Notes: generated by a model from the sequence alone, not told the origin. Counted from the stretch's first letter, positions 41,702 to 50,772 are shown. The stretch is 64,000 nucleotides of DNA from Clostridium sp. C2-6-12 (GCF_009928485.1 NZ_JAABNP010000012.1:62001-126000), one strand, 5' to 3'. A program made the numbers and translations.

Positions 41702-42310
41702 ATGAAATTAAAAAAATATACTAGATTGATGACTTATTTATTTTTTGTAACTTTATTTGCGGGCTTTATTACAGGTGCAGATATGCCAAGTTCAGTAAAA
41801 ATAATTACACAAAAGGGAATTATAGATAAAGTTCAATATAATAATTACGATTTAAATGTAGAAAAAATTAAAATTGAAGGTAGAGATGATATTGTATATT
41901 GTTTAGAGCTAGATAAAAACTATCCTTCAGGACAAAACTTTTTATTAACTGGAACCAGTGGAGAGGAAATTAACAATATTATTGGCGCAGGATATCCAAA
42001 CAGAACCCCTGCACAGTTAAATTTAAATACTGAAAATCAAGCTTATTTTGCAACTCAAATTGCTATATGGAGTTTTCAAGAAGGATATGACGTTAATAAA
42101 ATAACAGGAAATAATCCTAAAGTATTAGCAGCAATAAGAACTATATATAATGATGGAATTAGCGGAAAATACAAAAACATTATACAAAGTAAAGTATATA
42201 AAACCACTGATGAAGCGATACAAGAAGTTTTAGTCAGTGCATTTAATCCTCTAATGTCGGAAGTAAAAGCAGAAACAGAGCAAGCAGAATACGCCCCTCA
42301 AGAAGGTTAG
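41702..42310 (+). CDS. Secreted thioester-domain (TED) protein
   Basis: The 202-residue protein has a signal peptide (about residues 1-25, hydrophobic YLFFVTLFAGFITG). A thioester domain follows, with reactive C67 in IVYCLELDKNYPSG and the partner Q119 in YFATQIAIWSFQEGY. In Gram-positive adhesins these residues form an internal Cys-Gln thioester that bonds covalently to host proteins. Two things are odd: the protein ends soon after the domain (QAEYAPQEG), with no LPXTG anchor and no Ig-like stalk. It may be truncated or act as a free or subunit thioester protein. AGGAG sets the ATG, with a hairpin beside it. The C-terminus is followed by repeats rather than more coding sequence. Confidence 0.78.
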   Translation: MKLKKYTRLMTYLFFVTLFAGFITGADMPSSVKIITQKGIIDKVQYNNYDLNVEKIKIEGRDDIVYCLELDKNYPSGQNFLLTGTSGEEINNIIGAGYPNRTPAQLNLNTENQAYFATQIAIWSFQEGYDVNKITGNNPKVLAAIRTIYNDGISGKYKNIIQSKVYKTTDEAIQEVLVSAFNPLMSEVKAETEQAEYAPQEG

Positions 42311-42480
42311 AATAGAACTTAAGAATAATAGAACTTAAGAATTTAATATTATTTATGCACCTATAAAAAGAGCAGCTATGCTACAATACGGAACTTTCCT
42401 GCAATGCGGAACTTCCCAGCAAATAAGAATTTCTCACCTATAAAAAGAGTGATTATGCCATAATATGGAGCTTTCCTAAA
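42311..42480 (+). repeat. Imperfect tandem repeats after the TED gene
   Basis: A 14-bp direct repeat (AATAGAACTTAAGA at 42311 and 42327) is followed by two diverged copies of a longer unit starting CACCTATAAAAAGAG (42359 and 42435) and ending GGAACTTTCCT or GGAGCTTTCCT. An inverted relative lies at 56097-56143. I see no coding sequence; 42481-42654 is plain AT-rich DNA. Confidence 0.55.
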
Positions 42481-42654
42481 AACAAAATAGCATGGATTAC
42501 TAAGAAAGTGTAATTTAGAATTAAAGAATTTAACATTTATTATGTTTAAATTAAGTAAAAATTAAGAAAACTTTTGTATAATAATAATGATATTAGTTGT
42601 AAAATGTACTTATAAAGTTTTTTTAGCTGAAACAGCCATAAAGGAAGTGAAACA

Positions 42655-42798
42655 ATGGAGAATTTAGTAAAAAGTTCTCATTTGGAAAGACATAAACTTA
42701 ATTACATAATTATAGATATGAGAATTCTTGAAGAAAATTTAATGGATTATAGAAATTGGTTAATAAAAACTAATAGAGTTGATAAAATAAAGAATTAA
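42655..42798 (+). CDS. Small 47-residue protein
   Basis: The ORF has a strong AAGGAAGTG ribosome site and encodes a charged, helical protein (NLVKSSHLERHKLNYIIIDM, EENLMDYRNWLIKTNRVDKI). The pattern H-x-x-L-N-x-x-I-x-x-x-x-x-x-L-E-E resembles short helical-hairpin proteins of the Spo0E type, but the SQ-x-LD motif is missing, so I do not assign it. A perfect 12-bp terminator follows 42 bp later, which supports an independent gene. The function is unknown. Confidence 0.6.
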   Translation: MENLVKSSHLERHKLNYIIIDMRILEENLMDYRNWLIKTNRVDKIKN

Positions 42799-42840
42799 TA
42801 TAAATATTTAAAAACTAAATATTTATATTAAGCTATAATT

Positions 42841-42872
42841 AAAAGCCAAGTGTATATGCACTTGGCTTTTAT
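42841..42872 (+). terminator. Intrinsic terminator
   Basis: AAAAGCCAAGTG and CACTTGGCTTTT form a perfect 12-bp stem with a 6-nt loop. It terminates the 47-residue gene and separates it from the toxin-antitoxin candidate. Confidence 0.9.
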
Positions 42873-42943
42873 TGACAGGAATTGTTTAAAATGATACCCT
42901 TTTGTTATATTATTAGACGTTATTTTCATAAGGGGTGAAAAAT

Positions 42944-43345
42944 TTGATACTAAAAGATTATACTGAGGAACAGATAAAAAACTTAGTTGAAATCATTAAA
43001 GACTGTGTAAGGGAAAATAGGTTTACCATATCTTTAGAAGAAAATAAAATGGAAAATATGCAATTTCTTGAAGAATATAACATAAATGAAAAGAAACGTA
43101 TTGATATATTATTTAATTTAGACTATAAGAATTTTTGTTACGGACTTCAAAATTTAAAAGATGGCATAGAATTAAATGATTTGTATGTGTTTTGCATTGA
43201 AAGAGAATTATATAATTTTGAAGAAAAAAAAGAGCAAGTAGATATATATTTAAAGTTTAATGTAGTATGCGATAAAGGTGAAGAATACAGATTAGTAGTA
43301 TCTCTGCATAAAAGAAATAAACCAATAACATATTTGTTTAGATAA
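42944..43345 (+). CDS. Candidate toxin paired with Panacea antitoxin
   Basis: This 133-residue protein is not assigned by motif alone. Its last 60 residues (IELNDLYVFCIERELYNFEE, VDIYLKFNVVCDKGEEYRLVVSLHKRN) read like a compact beta-sheet fold of the type seen in RelE/MqsR-like or DUF4258-like RNase toxins, which end in basic strands (SLHKRNKPITYLF). It is encoded 102 bp before a Panacea/SocA antitoxin gene in the same direction, the usual order for such pairs. The TTG at 42944 follows AAGGGG; a GTG 9 bp upstream overlaps that site. The toxin role is inferred from context. Confidence 0.5.
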   Translation: MILKDYTEEQIKNLVEIIKDCVRENRFTISLEENKMENMQFLEEYNINEKKRIDILFNLDYKNFCYGLQNLKDGIELNDLYVFCIERELYNFEEKKEQVDIYLKFNVVCDKGEEYRLVVSLHKRNKPITYLFR

Positions 43346-43447
43346 GAATCTTGATTGGCTAACAAAAACCCAATTATATAATTTCAAACATACTTCTTAC
43401 TTATTATATATTACTTATTAATACTATTGATTTAAAGGGGAGTTTTA

Positions 43448-44458
43448 ATGAAACGTTTAGCTTTTTGTGAATATTGTATGAGGGAAATTCAATATGAAAT
43501 AAATGAAGTAAATAAAATGTCTGTTATAAAGGATGAAGAAATAAGTTATATAGCTAAAAAAGCTGTTTGTTGTGAATGTAATAATGAAATCTTCGTCTCA
43601 GAAATATGTGATTATAATTTAAACAGCTCATATGAAGAATATAGAAATTTGCATAATATTATAAAGATTGAGGATATAAAACGGATTATTCTTAAATATA
43701 GTATTAATGAAGAAGCATTATCATTATTACTTGGCTGGGGCTGTGAAACTATAGGTAGATATTTAGATGGAGACATGATTTGTAGCTCTAATTCAGATAT
43801 TCTTAAGAAGATGTATAAAAATACTAATTATTATTCAATCTTATTACAAACTAATAAGGGAAGAATTAATCCAGTAGATTACAATAAAAGCAGACAAGCA
43901 GTTAAGGCTGTTTTAAATAAGGATATAACAGAGGAGAAGATTGATGCAGTAATAAAGCATATTTTAATAAGATGTGAAGATATAACACCTTTAACGATTC
44001 AAAAACTATTATATTATGTACAAGGATTTTATTATATGTTTACAGATAATTTTATTTTCCAGGAAGATTGTGAAGCTTCAGTAAAAGGTCCTATATATGC
44101 TAGTGTAAAAGAAAGATATGAACATTTTGGCTTTGAAATAATTAATAATGACATACTTTCAAATGAAAATTTAAAATTAGAAGATGCAGAAAGAAATGCA
44201 GTTGAAAGCATTATTAAATTTTTTGGCTGTTACAGTGGAAAAATACTAGAACAAATGGTTAAAAATGAGGCACCATGGATGCTTACTAGAACTAAAACAA
44301 TTAAGGACAATCATATTCAAGAAAATGCTGAAAATAATATAATTGAGAAGAATTCTATTGGAATATACTTTAAGGGATTAAAGGAAAAATATAATATGAC
44401 CAACTTATTAGATGTTCAAAAATATAGTACTGATTTATTTAATAGCTTATCCATGTAA
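43448..44458 (+). CDS. Panacea/SocA (DUF4065) domain antitoxin with Zn ribbon and HTH
   Basis: The 336-residue protein has three parts. Residues 1-58 form a zinc ribbon with CEYC and CCEC pairs, as in MqsA-type antitoxins. Residues 75-125 form a helix-turn-helix (IKRIILKYSINEEALSLLLG, GCETIGRYLDGD). Residues 165-290 are a Panacea/DUF4065 domain (LTIQKLLYYVQGFYYMFTDN, FQEDCEASVKGPIYASVKER, EAPWMLTRT). This is the architecture of known Panacea antitoxins, in which Panacea neutralises a neighbouring toxin and the HTH represses the operon. AAAGGGGAG precedes the ATG. A perfect-stem terminator follows at 44531. Confidence 0.85.
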   Translation: MKRLAFCEYCMREIQYEINEVNKMSVIKDEEISYIAKKAVCCECNNEIFVSEICDYNLNSSYEEYRNLHNIIKIEDIKRIILKYSINEEALSLLLGWGCETIGRYLDGDMICSSNSDILKKMYKNTNYYSILLQTNKGRINPVDYNKSRQAVKAVLNKDITEEKIDAVIKHILIRCEDITPLTIQKLLYYVQGFYYMFTDNFIFQEDCEASVKGPIYASVKERYEHFGFEIINNDILSNENLKLEDAERNAVESIIKFFGCYSGKILEQMVKNEAPWMLTRTKTIKDNHIQENAENNIIEKNSIGIYFKGLKEKYNMTNLLDVQKYSTDLFNSLSM

Positions 44459-44530
44459 GAGTGGTGAAAGAAAAGAATAAGTTCAAAGCTTACAAAAGTA
44501 TATTGTATTTTACTTATGGAGCTCTTGGCT

Positions 44531-44590
44531 GCAGCATAGCTGTTTTTAGAGATTGAAAGATCCTAATTCCTGCTATGCTGCTTTTTTTTG
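44531..44590 (+). terminator. Long-loop intrinsic terminator
   Basis: GCAGCATAGC and GCTATGCTGC form a perfect 10-bp stem around a 31-nt loop, followed by eight T. It ends the Panacea antitoxin gene. Confidence 0.85.
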
Positions 44591-44647
44591 AATAAATTAG
44601 ATATATTACAAATATTATTTAATATGAATACTATTTAGGAGTAAAAG

Positions 44648-46447
44648 GTGTCTGAATTTAGACAGTGCAAATTATATTATGTAAATTCGCCTAATTACCT
44701 AGTTGAATATAGAGGCAATTTTAAAGAACAAATAGATAAGATATCATATGCCTGTGGAGATATAATTACTGAAACTATTGGAGTTATATCGACTTCTCCT
44801 GAATTGTTAGGACAATTAATGAAAGATGTGCCAGCAATTACATTTATTGATCCACGAAGTAAATATGTGCTACAGGACATATCACCCTCTAGCGTTGACA
44901 ATATTAGTGCAATAAAAATTAACCCTTACTTAGATTTAACTGGTCGTGGGATATTAATTGGAATGGTGGATACTGGAATTGATTATTTAAACGAGGAATT
45001 TATTCGAGAAGATGATACTTCAAAGATAGTTAATATATGGGATCAAACTATCCAAGATATGTCTGAATCATCAGTATATATGGGAAGAACATATTCTACA
45101 GAAGAGATAAATAATGCAATTAAAGCCTATAGAAATAACCAAAATCCTTATGAAATTGTCCCTTCAAGAGATGAGGATGGACATGGAACTAAAATGGCTG
45201 GAATTATTGGTGGAAGAGGTTTTAATAAAGAAATTCAAGGGGTTGCATCTGGCTGTGATTTTGTAGTTGTAAAGCTATTTGAATCTATAAATTTTAAAAA
45301 TGAGTTAGAAGCAAATAATATTCCATACACACCAGTTTATAATACTTCTGAGATTTTAGCAGCAATAGATTACTTGAAAAATTATTCAATAAAGCAAAAT
45401 AAACCTATGGTTATATATATAGGACTTGGCACAACAGAGGGAAGTCATGACGGCAATAATATTATTTCGAGATATATAACTTCTATAAGCAGTCTCAGGG
45501 GTATTGTTATAGTTGCGGGTGTTGGAAATGAAGGAGCTGCAGAAGGGCATGCTTCTGGTTTTATTCAGCAGGTAGGAAGTGTTGTTCCAATTGAAATTAG
45601 AATACCAAAGGAAATGAAATATTTTTCCTTTAAGATATGGGTATTAAAACCTAATATAGCATCATTAAATGTAATTTCTCCTAATGGAGATGAATCAAAT
45701 TTTATTAAAGCTAAAAATAATGAAGATCAAACAATTAATTATGTTTTTTATAAAACTCAAATGAGAGTTAGATATTTTGTTCCAGAGCATTTCACAGGTC
45801 ATGAAGTCATTGATGTTAGTTTTACTAATATAAAAGCCGGCTTATGGACTCTTCAGCTAAGAGGTGATTATATAACAAATGGAGTATATAATATTTGGCT
45901 TTCACCACAAAAAACATTGCCAGAGGGCACTAGATTTTTGCAGTCAGATCCATTGGTTACCTTAACCATACCTAGCACAGCAAGAAAGGTAGTCACAGTA
46001 GCATATTACGGGAATAATAACGCTTTAATTGCTGCATCAGGGAAGGGATTTAGCCTTAATGAGCAGTTGACTAATCCAGATATAGCAACAATAGGTGTAG
46101 ATATATTAACTACAAAACCATTAGGTGGAGTTACTAAAGTTTCAGGAAGTTCGGCAGCTACTGCAATAGTAGCTGGGGCTTGTGCATTATTAATGGAATG
46201 GGGAATTGTAAAAGGTAATGATATAACGATGTATTCTACAAAAGTAATAGCTTATTTGATTCATGGGGCAGATAGAAGTAATCTTATTTATAGATATCCC
46301 AATAGAGAAATTGGTTTTGGATTTTTTGATTTATTAGGTACATTTAATATTATAAGTAGAAGCTATAGACAAAGTGTTTATTTTGAGCAATCTGATGAAT
46401 TTGTTGAGTATTATATTAATAATTTATACGTTAGAATTCCTAAATAA
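44648..46447 (+). CDS. Csp-like subtilisin family (S8) serine protease
   Basis: The 599-residue protein has a prodomain-like N-terminus (residues 1-85) and an S8 catalytic domain with an intact triad: D108 in GMVDTGID, H179 in EDGHGTKMAG and S502 in SGSSAATA. Between His and Ser, residues about 320-450 form a beta-rich insert (YFSFKIWVLKPNIASLNVIS, AGLWTLQLRGDYITNGVYNI) like the jellyroll of clostridial Csp germination proteases. There is no signal peptide, as in Csp proteins, which reach the spore by other means. The GTG start follows AGGAG. It is 102 bp upstream of a paralogue. Processing of a spore germination lysin or coat protein is inferred. Confidence 0.86.
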   Translation: MSEFRQCKLYYVNSPNYLVEYRGNFKEQIDKISYACGDIITETIGVISTSPELLGQLMKDVPAITFIDPRSKYVLQDISPSSVDNISAIKINPYLDLTGRGILIGMVDTGIDYLNEEFIREDDTSKIVNIWDQTIQDMSESSVYMGRTYSTEEINNAIKAYRNNQNPYEIVPSRDEDGHGTKMAGIIGGRGFNKEIQGVASGCDFVVVKLFESINFKNELEANNIPYTPVYNTSEILAAIDYLKNYSIKQNKPMVIYIGLGTTEGSHDGNNIISRYITSISSLRGIVIVAGVGNEGAAEGHASGFIQQVGSVVPIEIRIPKEMKYFSFKIWVLKPNIASLNVISPNGDESNFIKAKNNEDQTINYVFYKTQMRVRYFVPEHFTGHEVIDVSFTNIKAGLWTLQLRGDYITNGVYNIWLSPQKTLPEGTRFLQSDPLVTLTIPSTARKVVTVAYYGNNNALIAASGKGFSLNEQLTNPDIATIGVDILTTKPLGGVTKVSGSSAATAIVAGACALLMEWGIVKGNDITMYSTKVIAYLIHGADRSNLIYRYPNREIGFGFFDLLGTFNIISRSYRQSVYFEQSDEFVEYYINNLYVRIPK

Positions 46448-46549
46448 AAGTGTTAATAAGAGCTTTAAGCAATAGCAAGTAAAAGATAAGAAGTAAGAGA
46501 TAATATATTTAATACTCATAATTCTAACAGAATAAAGGGGAAGTTCATA

Positions 46550-48286
46550 ATGAAAAAAAATATAGAACATGAAAAAATTTTTCATGATATTAGATATGAT
46601 AATTATGTAGTCCAATATCAAGGTAATATTGAAGAGGAAATATCACAAAACCCTGGTTATTATGTGACAATAATCAATGAGAGATTTGCTATAGTATCAG
46701 TGCCAAAAGATATAGAAATTAACATTAGTAAAGAAGCTCTATTTAAGTCTGTTGCATATGTTATCCCATCAGAATTTTATACCCTCCAAGATATTTCTCC
46801 AATTGAGGCTTCTCAGGTTAGTTTTTTACAGGCTGGTTCGCCATTAAATTTAACAGGTAGAGGTGTTAATGTAGCAATTATAGATTCGGGAATTGATTAT
46901 TTAAATGAAGAATTTATGAATGAAGAAGGAAATACTAGAATAGAACTGATTTGGGATCAAAGTGTGCTTACTATGAATCAAAATGAAGCAAGTGAAGTTC
47001 CTTTTGGAGAAATATATACACGAGAACAAATAAATGAAGCAATAAGAGCAAAAAATGAAGGGCGTACCCCTGGTAATATTGTTCCAACTGAAGATGAAAT
47101 TGGACATGGTACGAATATGTCTGGAATAATAGGAGGCTCAGGAAAGAACCCAAGATTAAGAGGTGTTGTTCCAGATTGCAATTTTGTAGTTGTAAAATTA
47201 ATAGAAGATTTTTCATATGAAATCCAGTTTCCAGATACTGAAATTCCAGTATTTAATATAACAGCTATTTTTGCAGCTCTTCAATTTTTATATGAATATA
47301 TATTAGCAAATAAAAAACCTTTGGTAATATATTTTCCTCTTGGCAGTACACTGGGAAATCATAGGGGAGAAGGTGTTTTAGAAGAGTTTATGGAAAATAT
47401 ATCTACTAAAAGTGGAATCATTATTGTGGCTGGAACTGGAAATCAAAGAAATGCAGGAGGTCATGCCTCTGGAACAGTTGCAGAAATAAGTGGACTTCAA
47501 GCTCCTGGTGCTGGAGTTATAGAATTGGAAGCAGAACCACAGCAAAAAAATATATGGGTTCAAATCTGGGTAGAACTGCCAAATATAATGTCTTTGGAAA
47601 TTGTATCCCCATCTGGAGAAAGTACGGGAGTAATACCCATAATATTAAATTACACAAAAAAGCATACCTTTATATTTGAAAAAACATCAGTTAGAGTTAA
47701 TTATTTTTTCCCTGAAGAAACTACAGGAGATGAATTAATACGTGTTAGATTTTATAATTTACAGCCAGGTATATGGCGGCTTAGAGTTGTAGCAAATTAT
47801 ATTTTAAGTGGTAGATATGATGCATGGCTTCCGCAGCGTGGATTGACAGTTGGAGGTACTAGGTTTAGTTTTCCAGACCCTTTTGGCACAATAACCAATC
47901 CAGGAAACTCTCTTTATATAGTAACTGTAGCAGCTTATAATCAAAATAATTATAATTTGGTTGATTATTCAGGTATGTCATTTTTAGATTCATATATAGA
48001 TAGGATTGATGTAGCAGCAGGAGGAGTTAATGCAATTACAGTTGCACCAGATAATAAGATAGCCATAGTTAATGGAACCAGTGTTTCTGCAGCAGTTGTG
48101 GCAGGTGTTTGTGCTATGCTGTTTCAATGGGGAATTGTTGATGGGAATGATCCATATTTGTATGCACAAACAGTTAAAGCATATCTTGCAAAAGGTGCAA
48201 TTTCTAGAAGTGGAGATATTATTCCAAATCCATATTGGGGATATGGAATTTTAAATGTTCCAAAGATTTTTGAAAATATGACTTAA
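46550..48286 (+). CDS. Csp-like subtilisin family (S8) serine protease, second copy
   Basis: The 578-residue paralogue has the same layout: prodomain-like residues 1-85, D112 in AIIDSGID, H186 in EIGHGTNMSG and S511 in NGTSVSAA, so the triad is complete. Its jellyroll-like insert spans about 325-455 (KNIWVQIWVELPNIMSLEIVS, QPGIWRLRVVANYILSGRYD). It keeps the prodomain motif YTLQDISPIE shared with the first copy (YVLQDISPSS). The ATG follows AAAGGGGAA. It is probably cotranscribed with the first gene, as csp genes often are. In C. difficile one Csp is a pseudoprotease; both copies here look active. Confidence 0.86.
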   Translation: MKKNIEHEKIFHDIRYDNYVVQYQGNIEEEISQNPGYYVTIINERFAIVSVPKDIEINISKEALFKSVAYVIPSEFYTLQDISPIEASQVSFLQAGSPLNLTGRGVNVAIIDSGIDYLNEEFMNEEGNTRIELIWDQSVLTMNQNEASEVPFGEIYTREQINEAIRAKNEGRTPGNIVPTEDEIGHGTNMSGIIGGSGKNPRLRGVVPDCNFVVVKLIEDFSYEIQFPDTEIPVFNITAIFAALQFLYEYILANKKPLVIYFPLGSTLGNHRGEGVLEEFMENISTKSGIIIVAGTGNQRNAGGHASGTVAEISGLQAPGAGVIELEAEPQQKNIWVQIWVELPNIMSLEIVSPSGESTGVIPIILNYTKKHTFIFEKTSVRVNYFFPEETTGDELIRVRFYNLQPGIWRLRVVANYILSGRYDAWLPQRGLTVGGTRFSFPDPFGTITNPGNSLYIVTVAAYNQNNYNLVDYSGMSFLDSYIDRIDVAAGGVNAITVAPDNKIAIVNGTSVSAAVVAGVCAMLFQWGIVDGNDPYLYAQTVKAYLAKGAISRSGDIIPNPYWGYGILNVPKIFENMT

Positions 48287-48478
48287 GAATTTAAAGAAAG
48301 TCATTAAATTTACTTTATATGCTTAATAAATTTAAATTATTTTTATTACTAAAGTTAAAAATATATAAAAATTTACATTTTTCATAAAAATAGTGATATA
48401 ATGTATTTAAATTATTTTTGTACTCTCAGTACAAAAAATATATACTATTAAATTTATGAGAAAATCGGAGGGGTTATT

Positions 48479-49102
48479 ATGGAGAAGTACAAGTTAAGTG
48501 AAAATTATATTGAGTTAGAAGGCACAGAAAAAAGATTACATCAAATTGTTGCATTAAAAAGTTTCAGTGATGTAGAAAAGGGTGAGCTTGGAGGATATGT
48601 TGAAGGGGTTAAAAACCTTTCTCAAGATGGAAACTGCTGGATTTATGATGATGCTATGGTATATGAAGAATCACGAATATCTGAAAATGCAGTTATAGCA
48701 GGAGATGTGAAAATATCAGGAAACGCAAGAGTTCATGATGATGCGGTAGTCAGCGATAATGCTCAATTATCCGATAATGTAATAGTATCAGGTAAAGCTT
48801 GTATATATGATAATGCAAAATTATCAGGAAGCGCTAGAGTTTGTGATAATGTTCTTGTTTTTGATAGTGCAGTTGCTAGTGGAAATGTTATTTTATCAGG
48901 AAATGCAAAGATATATGGACATGTAAGATTAAATGGGAATGTACAGGTCTGTGATGAGGCAGTTGTTTGCGATGTTGCTGTAATTTATGATAATGTAATA
49001 GTATCTCATAGAGCTAGAGTTTGTGGAAATGCTCAAGTGTCTAATAAAAATGTATGTGATGATGAAGTGATAAATGGCAATGGGGAGACCCTTTCGGCTT
49101 AG
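48479..49102 (+). CDS. Left-handed beta-helix repeat protein (YdcK-like)
   Basis: The 207-residue protein starts with a small head domain (LEGTEKRLHQIVALKSFSDV, GELGGYVEGVKNLSQDGNCW). From residue 60 on it consists of hexapeptide-like repeats (ARVHDDAVVSDNAQLSDNVI, SGSARVCDNVLVFDSAV, SGNAKIYGHV), about 24 in all, which form a left-handed beta helix. The same combination occurs in E. coli YdcK and in phage and clostridial proteins of unknown function. It lacks a coenzyme-A-binding tail, so acyltransferase activity is doubtful. TCGGAGGGG precedes the ATG. Confidence 0.85.
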   Translation: MEKYKLSENYIELEGTEKRLHQIVALKSFSDVEKGELGGYVEGVKNLSQDGNCWIYDDAMVYEESRISENAVIAGDVKISGNARVHDDAVVSDNAQLSDNVIVSGKACIYDNAKLSGSARVCDNVLVFDSAVASGNVILSGNAKIYGHVRLNGNVQVCDEAVVCDVAVIYDNVIVSHRARVCGNAQVSNKNVCDDEVINGNGETLSA

Positions 49103-49218
49103 AGCGCTAGATTGGAAATTTCCTTTAAGTAACAAAACTATAATTTTGGAATAAAGTAATAGAGAAGAGGGAATAGTTAATTGTTATTACCAGTAATATG
49201 TGAAAGCGGTGAATTAAT

Positions 49219-49836
49219 TTGCTTTATGACAAAATAGAATTGTCATACTCCTTTAATGGATTAGAGCCATATATTGATGAAGAAACTGTAAAAATACATT
49301 ATACTAAGCATTTGCAAGGGTATGTAGATAAATTAAACAGCATATTAAAAGGATATGAAAAATTTACTAAAGGAAAAACTCTAGAAGATATATTGCTTAA
49401 TGTTCATAAGATACCTAAGAAGATTAGGCAGGAGGTTATAAACCAAGGCGGAGGAGTTTATAATCATAATTTATATTTTTTTATACTTTCACCAAATCCT
49501 AAAAAGAAGCCAGAAGGAAATTTGCTTAAAGAAATATTGAAAACCTTCGGATCTTTAGAAAAATTAAAAGAAAAGGTAAGTGAAGCAGCTATAAAACAAT
49601 TTGGTTCAGGATATGGCTGGCTTGTTATGGACAAACATGGAAAATTAAAGATTATGAACACCTTAAATCAAAATTCTCCTTTAATTTATGGTTTATTTCC
49701 TATTTTAACTATAGATGTATGGGAACATGCCTATTACCTTAAGTATAAAAATTTAAGAGCTGAATATGTTAAAAACATATGGAATGTAATTGATTGGGAA
49801 AGAGTTGAAGAAATTTATAAAGTACATTCTATTTAA
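49219..49836 (+). CDS. sod: Superoxide dismutase (Fe/Mn)
   Basis: This enzyme converts superoxide to peroxide and oxygen and protects the anaerobe during air exposure. Metal ligands are H27 (HYTKHLQGYV), H83 (VYNHNLYFF), and D166 and H170 in DVWEHAYY. H31 is the conserved second-shell residue, and the FGSGYGWLV motif is complete. The 205-residue length is normal. The start is TTG (LLYDKIEL) with a weak GCGGTGAA site; no better start is in frame. It ends 15 bp before a terminator. Whether Fe or Mn is used cannot be decided from the residues seen. Confidence 0.92.
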   Translation: MLYDKIELSYSFNGLEPYIDEETVKIHYTKHLQGYVDKLNSILKGYEKFTKGKTLEDILLNVHKIPKKIRQEVINQGGGVYNHNLYFFILSPNPKKKPEGNLLKEILKTFGSLEKLKEKVSEAAIKQFGSGYGWLVMDKHGKLKIMNTLNQNSPLIYGLFPILTIDVWEHAYYLKYKNLRAEYVKNIWNVIDWERVEEIYKVHSI

Positions 49837-49850
49837 ACTATAATTAATTT

Positions 49851-49884
49851 AGAGATTGCTTAATTTAAAGGCAATCTCTTTTTT
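49851..49884 (+). terminator. Intrinsic terminator of sod
   Basis: AGAGATTGC and GCAATCTCT form a perfect 9-bp stem with an 11-nt loop, then six T. Confidence 0.9.
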
Positions 49885-50067
49885 CATAAATATGCTATAA
49901 TAAGTAAAATATAATAATTATAATTAGATATTATTTGCTCGTAAAAACAAGAATAGTAAATAGCTATTATGCTGTTGACTTATGTGAGAATGCATAATGT
50001 TTAATTAGAAAAATAATATACCTTATAAGTATTAGAGTATAAAGTGATTAACAAGGAGAAACTATAT

Positions 50068-50712
50068 ATGGCAGAATTAAATAAAATTTTAAAACCTAAA
50101 TTAGAAGATTTTTTAGAAGAAAAAGATGATATTGAAAGTGATTTATTAAACGAGAGGTATTTGGGAAATACTTTAGTAGAAAACAGTATTGTTCAATATA
50201 TTAATGAAGAAAAAGTAGAAATAAACGGATGCCGTTTTGTAAATGTGGTATTCAAAGAATGCTCCTTTAAAAATATTGATTTATTGGATGTGGTTTTTGA
50301 AAATTGTGATTTATCAAATGTGGATTTTTCAGAAGGAAGTATTCATAGAGTTGAATTTAAGCGCTGCAAACTAGTAGGTGCTAATTTTAGTGAAGGTAAT
50401 CTTCAAAATGTATTATTTGAAGAAGCTCTTGGAAGATATGTAAATTTTGGATATTCTAAAATGAAAAATATTAATTTTAAGGAATGTAATATTGAAGGGG
50501 CTATATTCTTAGAATGTAGTGTTAATAAACTTACATATAAAGAATGTAATTTAAGTAGTTCAGAGTTTACTAACACTCCATTAAAACAAATAGATTTTAG
50601 AGATAGTGATATATCAGAAATATTATTAACTGGCAGAGAATTAAAGGATGCAATAGTTTCACCACTTCAGGCAGTTGAATTATCAAGGCTTTTAGGACTT
50701 ATAGTTAAATAA
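50068..50712 (+). CDS. Pentapeptide repeat protein
   Basis: Residues 40-200 of this 214-residue protein are pentapeptide repeats of the A(D/N)LXX type (CRFVNVVFKECSFKNIDLLD, VVFENCDLSNVDFSEGSI, GANFSEGNLQNVLFEEA) that fold into a right-handed square beta helix. A conserved N-terminal helical region precedes them and a short tail ends LSRLLGLIVK. Some family members mimic DNA and protect gyrase; this one is of unknown role. The ATG at 50068 follows AAGGAG, while an in-frame GTG at 50044 lies upstream of it. The gene is transcribed before degV but has its own gap. Confidence 0.88.
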   Translation: MAELNKILKPKLEDFLEEKDDIESDLLNERYLGNTLVENSIVQYINEEKVEINGCRFVNVVFKECSFKNIDLLDVVFENCDLSNVDFSEGSIHRVEFKRCKLVGANFSEGNLQNVLFEEALGRYVNFGYSKMKNINFKECNIEGAIFLECSVNKLTYKECNLSSSEFTNTPLKQIDFRDSDISEILLTGRELKDAIVSPLQAVELSRLLGLIVK

Positions 50713-50772
50713 TAATTTTAATTTGTTACTATCATCAATTTACTTGTAAAAATTTTCTGTACTTGTAGTATA

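Noticed and set aside
42944..43345. Firm assignment of the upstream protein to the RelE or MqsR family
   Set aside because: The fold-like pattern is suggestive, but I see no catalytic residues that would fix the family, so only a context-based toxin role is proposed.
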